A DNA stretch of 64,000 nt, from positions 562,269 to 626,268 of the forward strand of contig DFLU01000012.1 of assembly GCA_002375495.1 (NCBI GenBank), written 5' to 3'. This DNA is from Flavobacteriaceae bacterium UBA3611 (GTDB lineage Bacteria; Bacteroidota; Bacteroidia; Flavobacteriales; Flavobacteriaceae). The position numbers were made by a program, and so were the translations under genes. Positions 52,425-61,706 of the stretch are shown here, one piece after another. Positions within the stretch are counted from its first letter, which is position 1; each line of letters opens with the position of its first letter. The notes beneath the pieces were generated by a model, which worked only from the letters and a program-made list of their open reading frames with translations, had not been told where the DNA came from and searched no databases.

Positions 52425-52879
52425 TACTTGATGTCGTTAAGGTTAATTACTCTGGGTTTTTGTGCTTCTTGCCCGTGGTTGTCGTCTGCGTATACTTTTA
52501 GATTTCTGAAAATAGCAGCTCCTAATTTGTTTTTAGGTAACATACCTTTTACAGACTTCTCTATAAGTCTAGCAGGATCTTTTCCGAACAATTCTTTAGC
52601 AGTTAAAGAACGCTGACCTCCTGGATACCCAGTGTGGCGAATGTATTCTTTAGCTTCCCATTTGTTCCCTGTCAAGTTGATTTTGGCAGCATTCGTAATA
52701 ATTACGTTGTCACCACAATCTACGTGTGGAGTAAAACTTGGCTTGTGTTTTCCGCGAAGTAATTTAGCAACTTCGCTTGCAAGACGACCCAATGTTTGCC
52801 CGTCCGCATCTACCAACAACCACTCTTTTGTAACGGTTGCCTTATTGGCAGATACTGTTTTGTAACTCAATGTGTCCAT
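52424..52879 (-). CDS. rplM: 50S ribosomal protein L13
   Basis: 151 residues from the ATG at 52879. A longer frame to 52927 runs into the 5' leader and adds a non-conserved stretch. Conserved segments are WLLVDADGQTLGRLASEVA, GDNVIITNA and KGMLPKNKLG. First gene of the rplM-rpsI unit, with a strong promoter at 52957-52986 leaving a leader of about 70 bases. Confidence 0.97.
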   Translation of the reverse strand: MDTLSYKTVSANKATVTKEWLLVDADGQTLGRLASEVAKLLRGKHKPSFTPHVDCGDNVIITNAAKINLTGNKWEAKEYIRHTGYPGGQRSLTAKELFGKDPARLIEKSVKGMLPKNKLGAAIFRNLKVYADDNHGQEAQKPRVINLNDIK

Positions 52880-52956
52880 TTCGTTCTTTGTGTAAATAGT
52901 TAATAAATCATTGTTTTCACCCGTCAAAACAGAATTTTTCCGCTTTTTAAGGGGTG

Positions 52957-52986
52957 CAAATGTAGTGTTATTTATTTGATTGGCAA
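52957..52986 (-). promoter_or_regulatory. Promoter of rplM-rpsI
   Basis: On the minus strand TTG (52986-52984), a 19-base spacer and TACATTTG (52964-52957) give an ideal Bacteroidota vegetative promoter. Start near 52950. Confidence 0.75.
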
Positions 52987-53013
52987 GGGGTGTAGAAAAA
53001 TATTTAAGTGAAA

Positions 53014-56000
53014 TTAACCTAGTGTGATAATGAGGTCATCCTGCATAACCATCTCGCCCTCCTTTATATTAATGGCCTTCACTTTTCCGCTGGTTAAAGC
53101 CAATACAGTATTTTCCATTTTCATGGCCTCTAACACAAACAAGGGGTCGTTTGCTTTCACTTCTTGTCCCTTCTTCACTAAAACCTTATAAAGCATTCCC
53201 TGTAAGGGCGCTCCGTATTGGTTTTCATCGTCGGGATCTGCCTTCACATTCTGTACATTTTTAATGTCAATCGATTTATCTCGTATTTCCACAAAACGAT
53301 TCTCGCCATTCACAGAGAAAAATACAATTCTGTATCCGTCATCATTCGGTATACCCACCGAAAGCAGTTTTACAGCAATGGTTTTTCCGGGCTCCAATTC
53401 AATCATGGTTTCTTCCCGAAGCTTCATTGGGTAAAAGAAGTTCTTGGTAGACAAAATAGCCGTGTTTCCGAAGAGTTTATACTTTTCATGGGCGGCTTCA
53501 AATACCCTTGGATACAAACTGTAACTCAAGAAATCTTCAAATTCGATAGGTCTGCTGAATCCTTTTTGAAATTTCTTTTTAAACTCGGTAAACTCCTCCT
53601 CAATATCTATTGGTGTTAAATGTGCATTGGGTCTATCGGTATACGGTTTGTTGGTTTTTAAGATGATTTTTTGCAATTTCTGCGGAAATCCACCCAAGGG
53701 TTGTCCTAAATCTCCCTTGAAAAAGTTGATTACCGACTCTGGAAACGAAATGCTCTCCCCGCGTTGCATCACTTCTTCTGGCGTCAAATTGTTTGTTACC
53801 ATAAAAATGGCCATATCGCCCACCACTTTGCTACTTGGGGTAACCTTTACTAGGTTTCCGAAGAGCCCATTTACCTGCTCATACATTTTCTTAACCTCGC
53901 TGAAACGATCTCCCAAACCAAGGGCTTCGGCTTGCGGACGTAAATTTGAGTACTGCCCACCCGGTATTTCATGTTGGTACACTTCTGCCGTTCCCGCTTT
54001 TAAATCAGATTCAAACGGATAGTAATACTCCCGAATATCTTCCCAATAATTTGAAAATTGGTTCAGCTTGATCATGTCGAAGTCGTTGGCTCGCTCATGA
54101 CGTTTCATCATTTCCACTACCGAGTTGAAATTTGGCTGTGACGTTAATCCCGAGAGTCCGCCCAAGGCTACATCAACCACATCAACTCCTGCTTCAATTG
54201 CTTTTAAATAAGTAGCAGATTGTATAGACGACGTATCATGCGTATGCAAGTGCAACGGTATGTTCACCGTGTCTTTTAACGCGCCCACCAATTCGGTTGC
54301 GGCATAAGGTTTCAGCAAACCAGCCATGTCTTTTATGGCGATAATATGCGCTCCAGCATTTTCTAGGTCTTTTGCCAGTTGGGTATAATATTTTAAGGTG
54401 TATTTTGTCTCGTTCGGATCAAGAATATCACCTGTATAGCTAATCGCAGCTTCTGCCAATCCGCCCGTTTTATTGCGTACGTAATTAATGCTTGGCTCCA
54501 TTGCCTTTACCCAGTTTAGCGAGTCGAATATTCTGAAAATATCGATGCCGTTTTCCCAAGAAGTTTCAATAAACTTTTCAATTAAATTATCAGGGTACGC
54601 CTTATACCCAACGCCGTTGCTTCCGCGTAATAACATCTGGAATAAGATGTTTGGCATTAACTTTCGGAGTTCGCGCAGACGGGTCCACGGACTCTCATTT
54701 AAAAACCGAAGACACACATCGAAGGTGGCTCCTCCCCACATTTCAATACTAAAGGTGTTGGGATGGTTTTTCGCAAAACTTTCGGCCACGTTCACTAAGT
54801 CATAGCTACGCATACGCGTTGCCAATAACGATTGGTGTGCATCCCGCATCGTGGTATCTGTAAAGTGTATTTTCTTTTCTGCCTTCAGCCATTGTGCAAA
54901 TTTCTCAGGCCCCATTTCTGTTAAGAGGTCTTTGGTTCCCTTCGGAAAAGCGGCGTTGGGGTCGAATGCAGGAACAACCGGTGTACGAAACTTTTTGGTT
55001 TCATCTACAAACTTTACATCCGGATTTCCGTTTACAATCACTTCACCTAAATAATTGGTGATCTTGGTCGTTCGGTCTTGGGGTAATTTAATCTTGAACA
55101 ACGCTGGCGTATTGCCAATAAAGTTTACCGAAGCTTTTCCTTCTTTAAAGGTTTCATGCTGAATGACATTCTGAAGAAAATGAATATTTGTCTTCACCCC
55201 ACGAATCCTGAATTCTTTTAGAGCTCGTGTCATTTTTCGCACCGCACCGTCTAGGGTGCGTCCATGGGCCGAAACCTTTACCAACATCGAGTCGAAAAAC
55301 GGACTCACGTTATACGATTGGTAAATGCTACCGGCATCTAGCCGAATCCCCATTCCTGAAGCACTTCGGTAGGTCGTGATGGTACCGTAATCTGGAGTAA
55401 AATTATTGGCGGGATCTTCGGTGGTAAGCCTACACTGAATTGCAAATCCGTAGGTGCGCAGCGACTCTTGGTCGTAAATCTTAATCTGTTTGTCATCCAA
55501 TTTATAGCCTCCTGCAACAAATATTTGGGTTTTAATCAGATCAATGCCGGTAACCATTTCTGTAACGGTATGTTCTACCTGGATTCTTGGATTTACTTCA
55601 ATAAAATAAACTTCATCGTTTTTGTCTACTAAAAATTCGACCGTACCCACATTGTTGTAATTCACCTCTTCCGCAATGGCAACGGCATAGGTATAGAGTT
55701 GCTCTTTTACTGTTTCTGAAACATTATACGATGGCGCCATTTCTACCACTTTCTGATGGCGGCGTTGTACAGAGCAATCGCGTTCGTAGAGATGGCGGAT
55801 GTTTCCGTGGTTATCTGCCACAATTTGGATCTCGAGGTGCTTGGGGTCTTCTACATATTTTTCCAAAAACATGGTATCGTCACCAAAGGCATTTAACGAT
55901 TCACTTTTAGCCGAATTGAAGTTGTTCGAGAGCTCTTCCGCAGAACGAATGATACGCATACCACGACCACCACCGCCCGATGCAGCTTTTAACATGACGG

Positions 56001-56466
56001 GATAGCCAATAGTTTCAGCTTCAGAAAGCGCAACTTTTAAGCTTGTCAGTTTTTTAGTATTACTTTGAATGATCGGAACCTTGCATTTTTTCGCAATCTT
56101 TTTTGCTGTAATCTTATCGCCCAAAGCATCCATTACTTCTGGATCGGGACCGATAAAAATAATACCGTTTTCAGCACATTTACGCGCAAAATCTGAATTT
56201 TCAGAAAGAAAACCGTAGCCGGGGTGAATGGCGTCTACATTTTTAGATTTGGCCAATGAGATTATGGCGTCACTATCTAAGTATGGTTTTAAAGGCTGGT
56301 CGTTGGTGCCAATTTGGTAGGCTTCGTCTGCCTTGTAGCGGTGCTGTGAGTAACGGTCTTCAAAGGTGTAAACGGCAACAGTTTGTAGATTTATTTCGGT
56401 ACATGCCCTAAACACCCGGATGGCGATTTCCCCGCGATTGGCAACCAATACTTTTTTAATTTTCAT
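53014..56466 (-). CDS. pyc: Pyruvate carboxylase
   Basis: Biotin enzyme that carboxylates pyruvate to oxaloacetate, feeding the TCA cycle; single-chain type of 1150 residues. The biotin-carboxylase domain (about 1-460) has ATP loop AASGGGGRGMRI and FIEVNPRIQVEHTVTEM. The carboxyltransferase domain (about 530-1000) shows DTTMRDAHQSLLATR and metal ligands in LHTHDTSS. The C-terminal biotinyl domain has biotinyl-lysine 1116 in VLEAMKMENTV. A TATCTTTA box (56494-56487) and a perfect palindrome (56501-56520) precede it. Confidence 0.97.
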   Translation of the reverse strand: MKIKKVLVANRGEIAIRVFRACTEINLQTVAVYTFEDRYSQHRYKADEAYQIGTNDQPLKPYLDSDAIISLAKSKNVDAIHPGYGFLSENSDFARKCAENGIIFIGPDPEVMDALGDKITAKKIAKKCKVPIIQSNTKKLTSLKVALSEAETIGYPVMLKAASGGGGRGMRIIRSAEELSNNFNSAKSESLNAFGDDTMFLEKYVEDPKHLEIQIVADNHGNIRHLYERDCSVQRRHQKVVEMAPSYNVSETVKEQLYTYAVAIAEEVNYNNVGTVEFLVDKNDEVYFIEVNPRIQVEHTVTEMVTGIDLIKTQIFVAGGYKLDDKQIKIYDQESLRTYGFAIQCRLTTEDPANNFTPDYGTITTYRSASGMGIRLDAGSIYQSYNVSPFFDSMLVKVSAHGRTLDGAVRKMTRALKEFRIRGVKTNIHFLQNVIQHETFKEGKASVNFIGNTPALFKIKLPQDRTTKITNYLGEVIVNGNPDVKFVDETKKFRTPVVPAFDPNAAFPKGTKDLLTEMGPEKFAQWLKAEKKIHFTDTTMRDAHQSLLATRMRSYDLVNVAESFAKNHPNTFSIEMWGGATFDVCLRFLNESPWTRLRELRKLMPNILFQMLLRGSNGVGYKAYPDNLIEKFIETSWENGIDIFRIFDSLNWVKAMEPSINYVRNKTGGLAEAAISYTGDILDPNETKYTLKYYTQLAKDLENAGAHIIAIKDMAGLLKPYAATELVGALKDTVNIPLHLHTHDTSSIQSATYLKAIEAGVDVVDVALGGLSGLTSQPNFNSVVEMMKRHERANDFDMIKLNQFSNYWEDIREYYYPFESDLKAGTAEVYQHEIPGGQYSNLRPQAEALGLGDRFSEVKKMYEQVNGLFGNLVKVTPSSKVVGDMAIFMVTNNLTPEEVMQRGESISFPESVINFFKGDLGQPLGGFPQKLQKIILKTNKPYTDRPNAHLTPIDIEEEFTEFKKKFQKGFSRPIEFEDFLSYSLYPRVFEAAHEKYKLFGNTAILSTKNFFYPMKLREETMIELEPGKTIAVKLLSVGIPNDDGYRIVFFSVNGENRFVEIRDKSIDIKNVQNVKADPDDENQYGAPLQGMLYKVLVKKGQEVKANDPLFVLEAMKMENTVLALTSGKVKAINIKEGEMVMQDDLIITLG

Positions 56467-56486
56467 GATGACAGATTAAGATGGCT

Positions 56487-56520
56487 TAAAGATACAATTT
56501 TTACTATGCATGCATAGTAA
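56487..56520 (-). promoter_or_regulatory. pyc promoter with perfect 20-bp palindrome
   Basis: A minus-strand TATCTTTA (56494-56487) lies 21 bases before the pyc ATG. Seven bases upstream is TTACTATGCATGCATAGTAA (56501-56520), a perfect palindrome covering the spacer and -33 region. Such symmetry suits a dimeric regulator, for example of the MarR type; the protein is not identified here. Confidence 0.55.
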
Positions 56521-56544
56521 ATTTGACAAAAGAATTTTTCTAGG

Positions 56545-56690
56545 GTCTTCACCTCGAGTGTTTTTCGGTTGCGCTCGATGGCGAAACAGAAAAATGTATC
56601 GAGAGGTCACACGTATCAAAAACTTTAATCAGCAATACTGCTTCTCGTTTCAATCTGGATTGCTTCAGAATCCCTCGAAGTGACAATTTT
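56545..56690. repeat. Intergenic CTCGA/TCGAAG repeats
   Basis: Elements around 56550-56607 (CACCTCGAG...GTTGCGCTCGATGG...TATCGAGAGGTCAC) and 56660-56684 (TCCCTCGAAGTGACAA) belong to the same dispersed family as those at 49797, 51929 and 35508. No gene is seen in the gap between pyc and the next gene. Confidence 0.5.
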
Positions 56691-56697
56691 TTGGTGC

Positions 56698-57750
56698 CTA
56701 CAAAAAAGGATTTTCAGTTTCATAGTTCCGAACGATGAAATCCAACGCGCTTTCCAAAATTTCCCCCATGTTTTTCGATTTTTTAAAGTTCACGTCTCCC
56801 GTTAGTTCTAAGAGTCCTTTGCGCAATTGTTTCATTTTTTCGGGAGGCGAAAGCGTGTCGTTTTTCATGCAGCTCAACAATTCGTTCAGTCGATCTTTCT
56901 CACTCGTAGCTCGTTTGGCCAATAACGAACGCTCCTCTCGCTTGTATTGTTCTATCGATGCGTCTTCCAACACGCGGGCTGTAAGTTGTACCAGTTTGTT
57001 GTTTTCTTTCAAAAATTGTGGTTTATACACCTTTTGGTTTCCTTCATACGACTGCTGGTCGAAGTCGATAGCTCGAATGCGGTACTGTATCCTGTCAAAA
57101 TCATTGGTAAGCACCATCACATAATTGTACGATCGCATATCGCCCAAAAGCCTTACAAAGCATCGCTCGTTGAATTTCACAAACTCCTTGGCAATTTCAC
57201 GTTTGTCTTGTTCTGAACAGAATTCGAGATGTTGCGCTATAAAATCGTCTCCTGGAATTCCTGAAATATGCTCTTCAATAAGCGTGTTGCCATGAATCAG
57301 AAAATTGATGTGGTTTGGCGACAGTAAATGCTCTAATTCCAGGCCATAAATTCGCGAAGCATCGGCTTTTTTGATGTATAGAAAAATGTAATTATCGTTT
57401 AATATGTTCCGAACCTTGATACGAAAGGGCTTAGAATTTCCGAAGGTGCAGAAATCGATTCTATCAATATTTAAATAGGGTAGCAACGCATCAGACCCGT
57501 CTGAATGGAGGATAGAGTACATCCGTTTTAGGCTTTCTTCAATCTCCTGTGTTTCGAATTCAGAATAATATACTTGTATCCAAAGTGTGTCGTTTCCGTG
57601 GGCATCAAAAACGGTAACCGAACCCTGAAACCGGAGCAAATCGTCATAGTAAATAGGGATTTTGATATTCCTGGCATGCTTGGTCAAGTATGTTGAAAGC
57701 TCTTCAGAAATAGGATAGGCAGGCTTCTTTTTTGAAATTAATTTTCTCAT
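56698..57750 (-). CDS. Unknown cytoplasmic protein with kinase-like motifs
   Basis: 350 residues, no signal peptide or membrane helix. A central LGDMRSYNYVM (Asp204, Asn209) followed after about 18 residues by AIDFDQQ (Asp229/Asp231) mimics the catalytic loop and metal-binding DFD/DFG of protein-kinase-like or aminoglycoside-phosphotransferase folds. FLIHGNTLIEEHISGIPG would fit the hinge region. No glycine-rich loop is obvious. A TATCTTTA box (57775-57768) lies upstream. It stands alone between pyc and the DUF5916 gene. Kinase-fold assignment is inference. Confidence 0.75.
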   Translation of the reverse strand: MRKLISKKKPAYPISEELSTYLTKHARNIKIPIYYDDLLRFQGSVTVFDAHGNDTLWIQVYYSEFETQEIEESLKRMYSILHSDGSDALLPYLNIDRIDFCTFGNSKPFRIKVRNILNDNYIFLYIKKADASRIYGLELEHLLSPNHINFLIHGNTLIEEHISGIPGDDFIAQHLEFCSEQDKREIAKEFVKFNERCFVRLLGDMRSYNYVMVLTNDFDRIQYRIRAIDFDQQSYEGNQKVYKPQFLKENNKLVQLTARVLEDASIEQYKREERSLLAKRATSEKDRLNELLSCMKNDTLSPPEKMKQLRKGLLELTGDVNFKKSKNMGEILESALDFIVRNYETENPFL

Positions 57751-57905
57751 GGCGCTCTTGGTAACGATAAAGATACGGAGATTTTTAACGAGACATCCAT
57801 CAAACTAGATTGTTAAAATTATCTTAATAAAATGCTGCATTATGTCACAACTGCCCTTTTTTTCAGTCATTTAATGTATCAATCAAAAACAATCTAACCA
57901 TCATC

Positions 57906-60542
57906 ATGCACAATCTCAAAAAATTAGCATGGCTTTTCCTTCTTTTTATCTTCGGAAATGGTCACGCACAAGATTCAGAAGCTGAAACAAAAACATATCC
58001 CAAACGCTCTTACACCACTGTACCTGTAGGGGATACAGAATCTCCCAAAATTGATGGCGCTCTCAATGATGCTGCGTGGGATCTTGTGCCGTGGACTTCA
58101 GATTACGTAGAATTTGAGCCTGATAACGCTACCGAACCTACCGAGCAGACAAAGATGAAAATTCTGTATGACGACAAGAATTTGTACGTAGCCTTTAAAT
58201 GTTATCAAAAAGACCCTGCCACCATCGAACGACGCATGGGGAGGCGAGACGATTTCCCTGGTGACTGGGTTGAAATAAACATAGACAGTTATGGCGATGA
58301 CCGAACTGGCTTTTCGTTTACTGCTTCCGCTTCTGGAGTAAAGGGCGACGAATTTATCGCAAACAATGGTAATTTTGACCCAAGTTGGAACCCCATTTGG
58401 TATTTAAGTACGCAAGTTGATGCTGAGGGTTGGACGGCAGAAATGCGCATTCCGCTAAGTCAACTGCGCTTTAGCAATGCAGACGAACAAGTTTGGGGAA
58501 TTCAGTCTACACGGCGTTATTTTAATAATGAAGAGCGCTCTACGTGGCAACCCCTACCTGCCAATCCGCCAGGATGGGTGAGCGAATTTGGAGAGCTACT
58601 TGGAATTAAAGGTATAAAACCACAAAAACAGTTAGAAATTCAGCCGTATACAGTGGCTCAGTTAGATACGTACGAAGAAGAGGAAGGCAATCCATTTCGG
58701 GATGGAAGCGACGCTAGATTAACGGGCGGATTGGACGCCAAAATTGGTGTTACCAACGACCTTACCTTAGACGTCACCATTAATCCAGATTTCGGGCAAG
58801 TAGATGCAGATCCAGGGGCGGTGGCGCTAGACGGATTTGAAATATTTTTTCAGGAACGCCGACCGTTTTTTGTGGAGAATAAAAGTGTATTCGATTTCCA
58901 AATTGGAGGTGGGGCAGATAATTTGTTCTTCTCAAGGCGTATAGGTCGGAGTCCGCAGGGATCTGCCTTCGGACCTACAACGGCATATATAGATCAGCCC
59001 AACAATACAACTATTTTGGGAGCTGCAAAATTTAGCGGAAAGACCAAAGATGGATTAACCGTGGGTGTGTTGGAGAGCGTGACGTCAAAAGAATTTGCCG
59101 ATGTTATAGATGAAGATGGTTCAGAATCTGAAGAATTAGTAGAACCACTCACCAATTATTTGGTAGGACGTATACAACAAGATTTTAATGATAATAATAG
59201 CTACGTAGGTGGAATTTTTACTAGTGCCATACGAAACATGGATGATAACGTTTCTTTTCTGCACTCGCATGCGTATTCTGGAGGGTTCGACTTTAAGCAC
59301 AATTGGCAGGAGCGCACCTATTATGTTGAAGGAAGTGCAGTGGTGAGTAACGTTCGTGGTAGTGCCGAAGCCATTGCAAGTACGCAAACTTCTATCACCC
59401 ATCTCTTTCAGCGCACAGATGCAGACCATGTCGAGGTTGACCCTACACGAACAGAACTTACGGGTACTGGGGGCCGATTTGAATTTGGAAAAGGAGGCGG
59501 GGGCGATTGGCGCTATGCGATTGGCGGAAATTTTAAATCGCCCGAACTGGAACTCAATGACATCGGATTTCTAAGACAAGCAGACGACATTAGGCAATAT
59601 GCGGTGTTACGAAGGCTCTTTAATAAACCAACGAGCTGGTATCGAAGGGCGAATGCGCGGATTAACCTTTCTTCGGCATTCGATTTTCAAGGAAATTACA
59701 ATCGGATTCAATATGAGATAGGAGGGTTTATAAATTGGAAAAACAACTGGTGGAGCGATTTTGGAGCTGCGCATAAACCTCGGATTTTTGTAAATACCTT
59801 TTTGCGCGGCGGACCACGTTGGAAATATAATGAGGAGAACTACATTTTCTTTTTTTCAGGTACAGACCAACGTAAAAAATTGAGCTTTAATGGGGGGACG
59901 GTGCAATCTAGGGCAACACAAGATAACTTTGCATTGTACGAATACGATATAGGAGCACGCTACCAGCCATTGAATAGTTTAAGTTTGTCTTTGAACGTGA
60001 ATTATTCTGAAAATCCCAGTAGAACCCAGTATGTATCACAAGAAGATTTTAATGGTACCACGCGCTATATCTTGGGAGCCATAGATCAAGAAACTTTGAG
60101 TACAACGCTACGCGTGAATTACAATATCAATCCGAACCTGACCATTCAATACTACGGGCAACCGTTTATTTTTAAAGCAAAATTTTCAGATTTTAACTAT
60201 GTAAATGACCCAGTTGCAGAAGATTTAAACAATCGGATTACCCAATACAATGCTGAGCAGATTTCATTTGCAGAAGGTGGTTATCTTATAGATGAAGACC
60301 TAGATGGAAATACAGACTACACCTTTGGTGATCCAGATTTTGCGTTTGTACAATTCAGGAGCAATCTGGTGGTGCGTTGGGAGTACATACCCGGTTCTGA
60401 AATTTTCTTGGTGTGGAGCCAGGGCGTCACGGGCATTGGCGATCCTGCCAATAGTTTTAATACCATTGTAGACAATCAGTTGCTTAGCCAAAAACCCCAA
60501 AACACCTTTTTGGTGAAGGCGACCTATCGGTTTGTGTTGTAG
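57906..60542 (+). CDS. DUF5916 outer-membrane protein with CBM9-like N-terminal domain
   Basis: 878 residues. A signal peptide (AWLFLLFIFGNGHAQ) is followed by a family 9 carbohydrate-binding-like domain (about 40-225) with SPKIDGALNDAAWD and LYVAFKCYQKDP. The long DUF5916 beta-rich region follows with the hallmark DVTINPDFGQVDADPGAV and FFQERRPFFVE, then barrel strands to the C-terminal FLVKATYRFVL. Widespread in Bacteroidota; function not established, probably surface polysaccharide or metabolite handling. Confidence 0.9.
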   Translation: MHNLKKLAWLFLLFIFGNGHAQDSEAETKTYPKRSYTTVPVGDTESPKIDGALNDAAWDLVPWTSDYVEFEPDNATEPTEQTKMKILYDDKNLYVAFKCYQKDPATIERRMGRRDDFPGDWVEINIDSYGDDRTGFSFTASASGVKGDEFIANNGNFDPSWNPIWYLSTQVDAEGWTAEMRIPLSQLRFSNADEQVWGIQSTRRYFNNEERSTWQPLPANPPGWVSEFGELLGIKGIKPQKQLEIQPYTVAQLDTYEEEEGNPFRDGSDARLTGGLDAKIGVTNDLTLDVTINPDFGQVDADPGAVALDGFEIFFQERRPFFVENKSVFDFQIGGGADNLFFSRRIGRSPQGSAFGPTTAYIDQPNNTTILGAAKFSGKTKDGLTVGVLESVTSKEFADVIDEDGSESEELVEPLTNYLVGRIQQDFNDNNSYVGGIFTSAIRNMDDNVSFLHSHAYSGGFDFKHNWQERTYYVEGSAVVSNVRGSAEAIASTQTSITHLFQRTDADHVEVDPTRTELTGTGGRFEFGKGGGGDWRYAIGGNFKSPELELNDIGFLRQADDIRQYAVLRRLFNKPTSWYRRANARINLSSAFDFQGNYNRIQYEIGGFINWKNNWWSDFGAAHKPRIFVNTFLRGGPRWKYNEENYIFFFSGTDQRKKLSFNGGTVQSRATQDNFALYEYDIGARYQPLNSLSLSLNVNYSENPSRTQYVSQEDFNGTTRYILGAIDQETLSTTLRVNYNINPNLTIQYYGQPFIFKAKFSDFNYVNDPVAEDLNNRITQYNAEQISFAEGGYLIDEDLDGNTDYTFGDPDFAFVQFRSNLVVRWEYIPGSEIFLVWSQGVTGIGDPANSFNTIVDNQLLSQKPQNTFLVKATYRFVL

Positions 60543-60550
60543 GATACATT

Positions 60551-60566
60551 CCCCCCTTGAGGGGGG
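60551..60566. repeat. CCCCCC/GGGGGG hairpin after the DUF5916 gene
   Basis: CCCCCCTTGAGGGGGG followed by TTGGGGGGTG, nine bases after the stop. A related CTCCCTTCAAAGGGAG occurs at 18199-18214. It may act as a terminator although no T-run follows. Nothing else is seen up to 60725. Confidence 0.5.
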
Positions 60567-60725
60567 TTGGGGGGTGTAAATCCTTACTCTTATTAAAAGT
60601 CTAAATTAACATACCTAATGTGCTACGCTTGTTATTGTCGCACAAAATGTATTTGCCTTCAAATAATCCTCTAGGGGTCATTTGTTTCATCTTTCTGTTT
60701 ACTTTTACTGAAATAATTATAGTTA

Positions 60726-61637
60726 ATGATCCTTCCCCCAACCCTAAAACCTGGCGACACGGTCGGAATTGTCTCTACCGCCCGAAAAATAGAGAAGACT
60801 GAGCTTCAGCCGTTTCTTTCATTATTAAGAGAATGGGGTCTTCAACCTTTGTTGGGAGAAACCATTGGCGCTTCAGAAAACCAATTTGCAGGCTCAGATG
60901 ACTTGCGCACAACAGATTTCCAAGCGATGCTAGACAACCCAGAAGTAAAAGCTATTTGGTGTGCCAGAGGTGGATATGGAACGGTACGTATGATAGATGG
61001 AGTAGATTTTTCTAAATTACTCGAACAGCCCAAATGGATTATTGGTTATAGTGATATGACGGTGCTCCATAGTGTACTTCATAGCTTCGGAATAGCAAGT
61101 CTACATGCGCAAATTGCTGGTAATATTGAGAAAAAAACGGAAGCTACTCGGCAAAGCATACACGATGTGCTCTTCGGAAAATCGTACAAAATTGAGGTGT
61201 CTTCCGAAGAAAAATTAAACCGAACCGGTACTGCCAAAGGCGAATTGGTGGGCGGAAACCTTTCCATTTTATACTCCTTACATGGGAGCCCGTCTGCAAT
61301 TTCTACGAAAGGAAAAATTCTCTTTATTGAAGACCTAGACGAATATTTGTACCACATAGACCGAATGATGCAAAATTTTAAGAGAAGTGGAGTGCTTTCT
61401 GAGCTAAGCGGACTCATAGTGGGTGGCATGACAGATATGAATGACAACAACATCCCGTTTGGCAAAACCGCAGAAGAAATTATTTGGGAGGCTGTAAAAG
61501 AATATGAGTATCCGGTCTGTTTTGGCTTTCCTGCCGGGCATATCAAGGATAATAGAGCCTTGGTTATGGGAAGTGTTGTCGATCTTTCTGTCTCAACAAA
61601 AACAGTAACTTTGTCATTTCGAAGAAGGTACGACTGA
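60726..61637 (+). CDS. LD-carboxypeptidase (peptidase S66 family)
   Basis: Cytoplasmic serine peptidase that trims the terminal D-alanine from tetrapeptides during peptidoglycan recycling. 303 residues. N-terminal PPTLKPGDTVGIVSTAR, nucleophile Ser109 in IIGYSDMTVLH, the acid in FIEDLDEYLYHIDRM and the late His in FPAGHIKDN complete the S66 set. The last seven codons (SFRRRYD) and the stop lie inside the left arm of an inverted repeat (61613-61701), so the natural C-terminus appears altered by repeat insertion. Confidence 0.92.
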   Translation: MILPPTLKPGDTVGIVSTARKIEKTELQPFLSLLREWGLQPLLGETIGASENQFAGSDDLRTTDFQAMLDNPEVKAIWCARGGYGTVRMIDGVDFSKLLEQPKWIIGYSDMTVLHSVLHSFGIASLHAQIAGNIEKKTEATRQSIHDVLFGKSYKIEVSSEEKLNRTGTAKGELVGGNLSILYSLHGSPSAISTKGKILFIEDLDEYLYHIDRMMQNFKRSGVLSELSGLIVGGMTDMNDNNIPFGKTAEEIIWEAVKEYEYPVCFGFPAGHIKDNRALVMGSVVDLSVSTKTVTLSFRRRYD

Positions 61638-61701
61638 GAAATCTCACACTCTGTATTCAATAAAAAGCAAGTCATGTGATTTCTCCTATCGTCGAAATGA
61701 C
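61613..61701. repeat. Inverted repeat GTCATTTCGA...TCGAAATGAC
   Basis: The outer arms are 61613-61622 and 61692-61701. Inner arms GAGAAATC / GATTTCTC lie near 61637-61644 and 61677-61684. The left arm encodes the end of the LD-carboxypeptidase; the right arm ends six bases before the yraN start. Confidence 0.75.
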
Positions 61702-61706
61702 TTATT

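Noticed and set aside
52880..52927. N-terminal extension of L13 from 52927
   Set aside because: It would place 16 non-conserved residues ahead of the normal L13 start within the mRNA leader.
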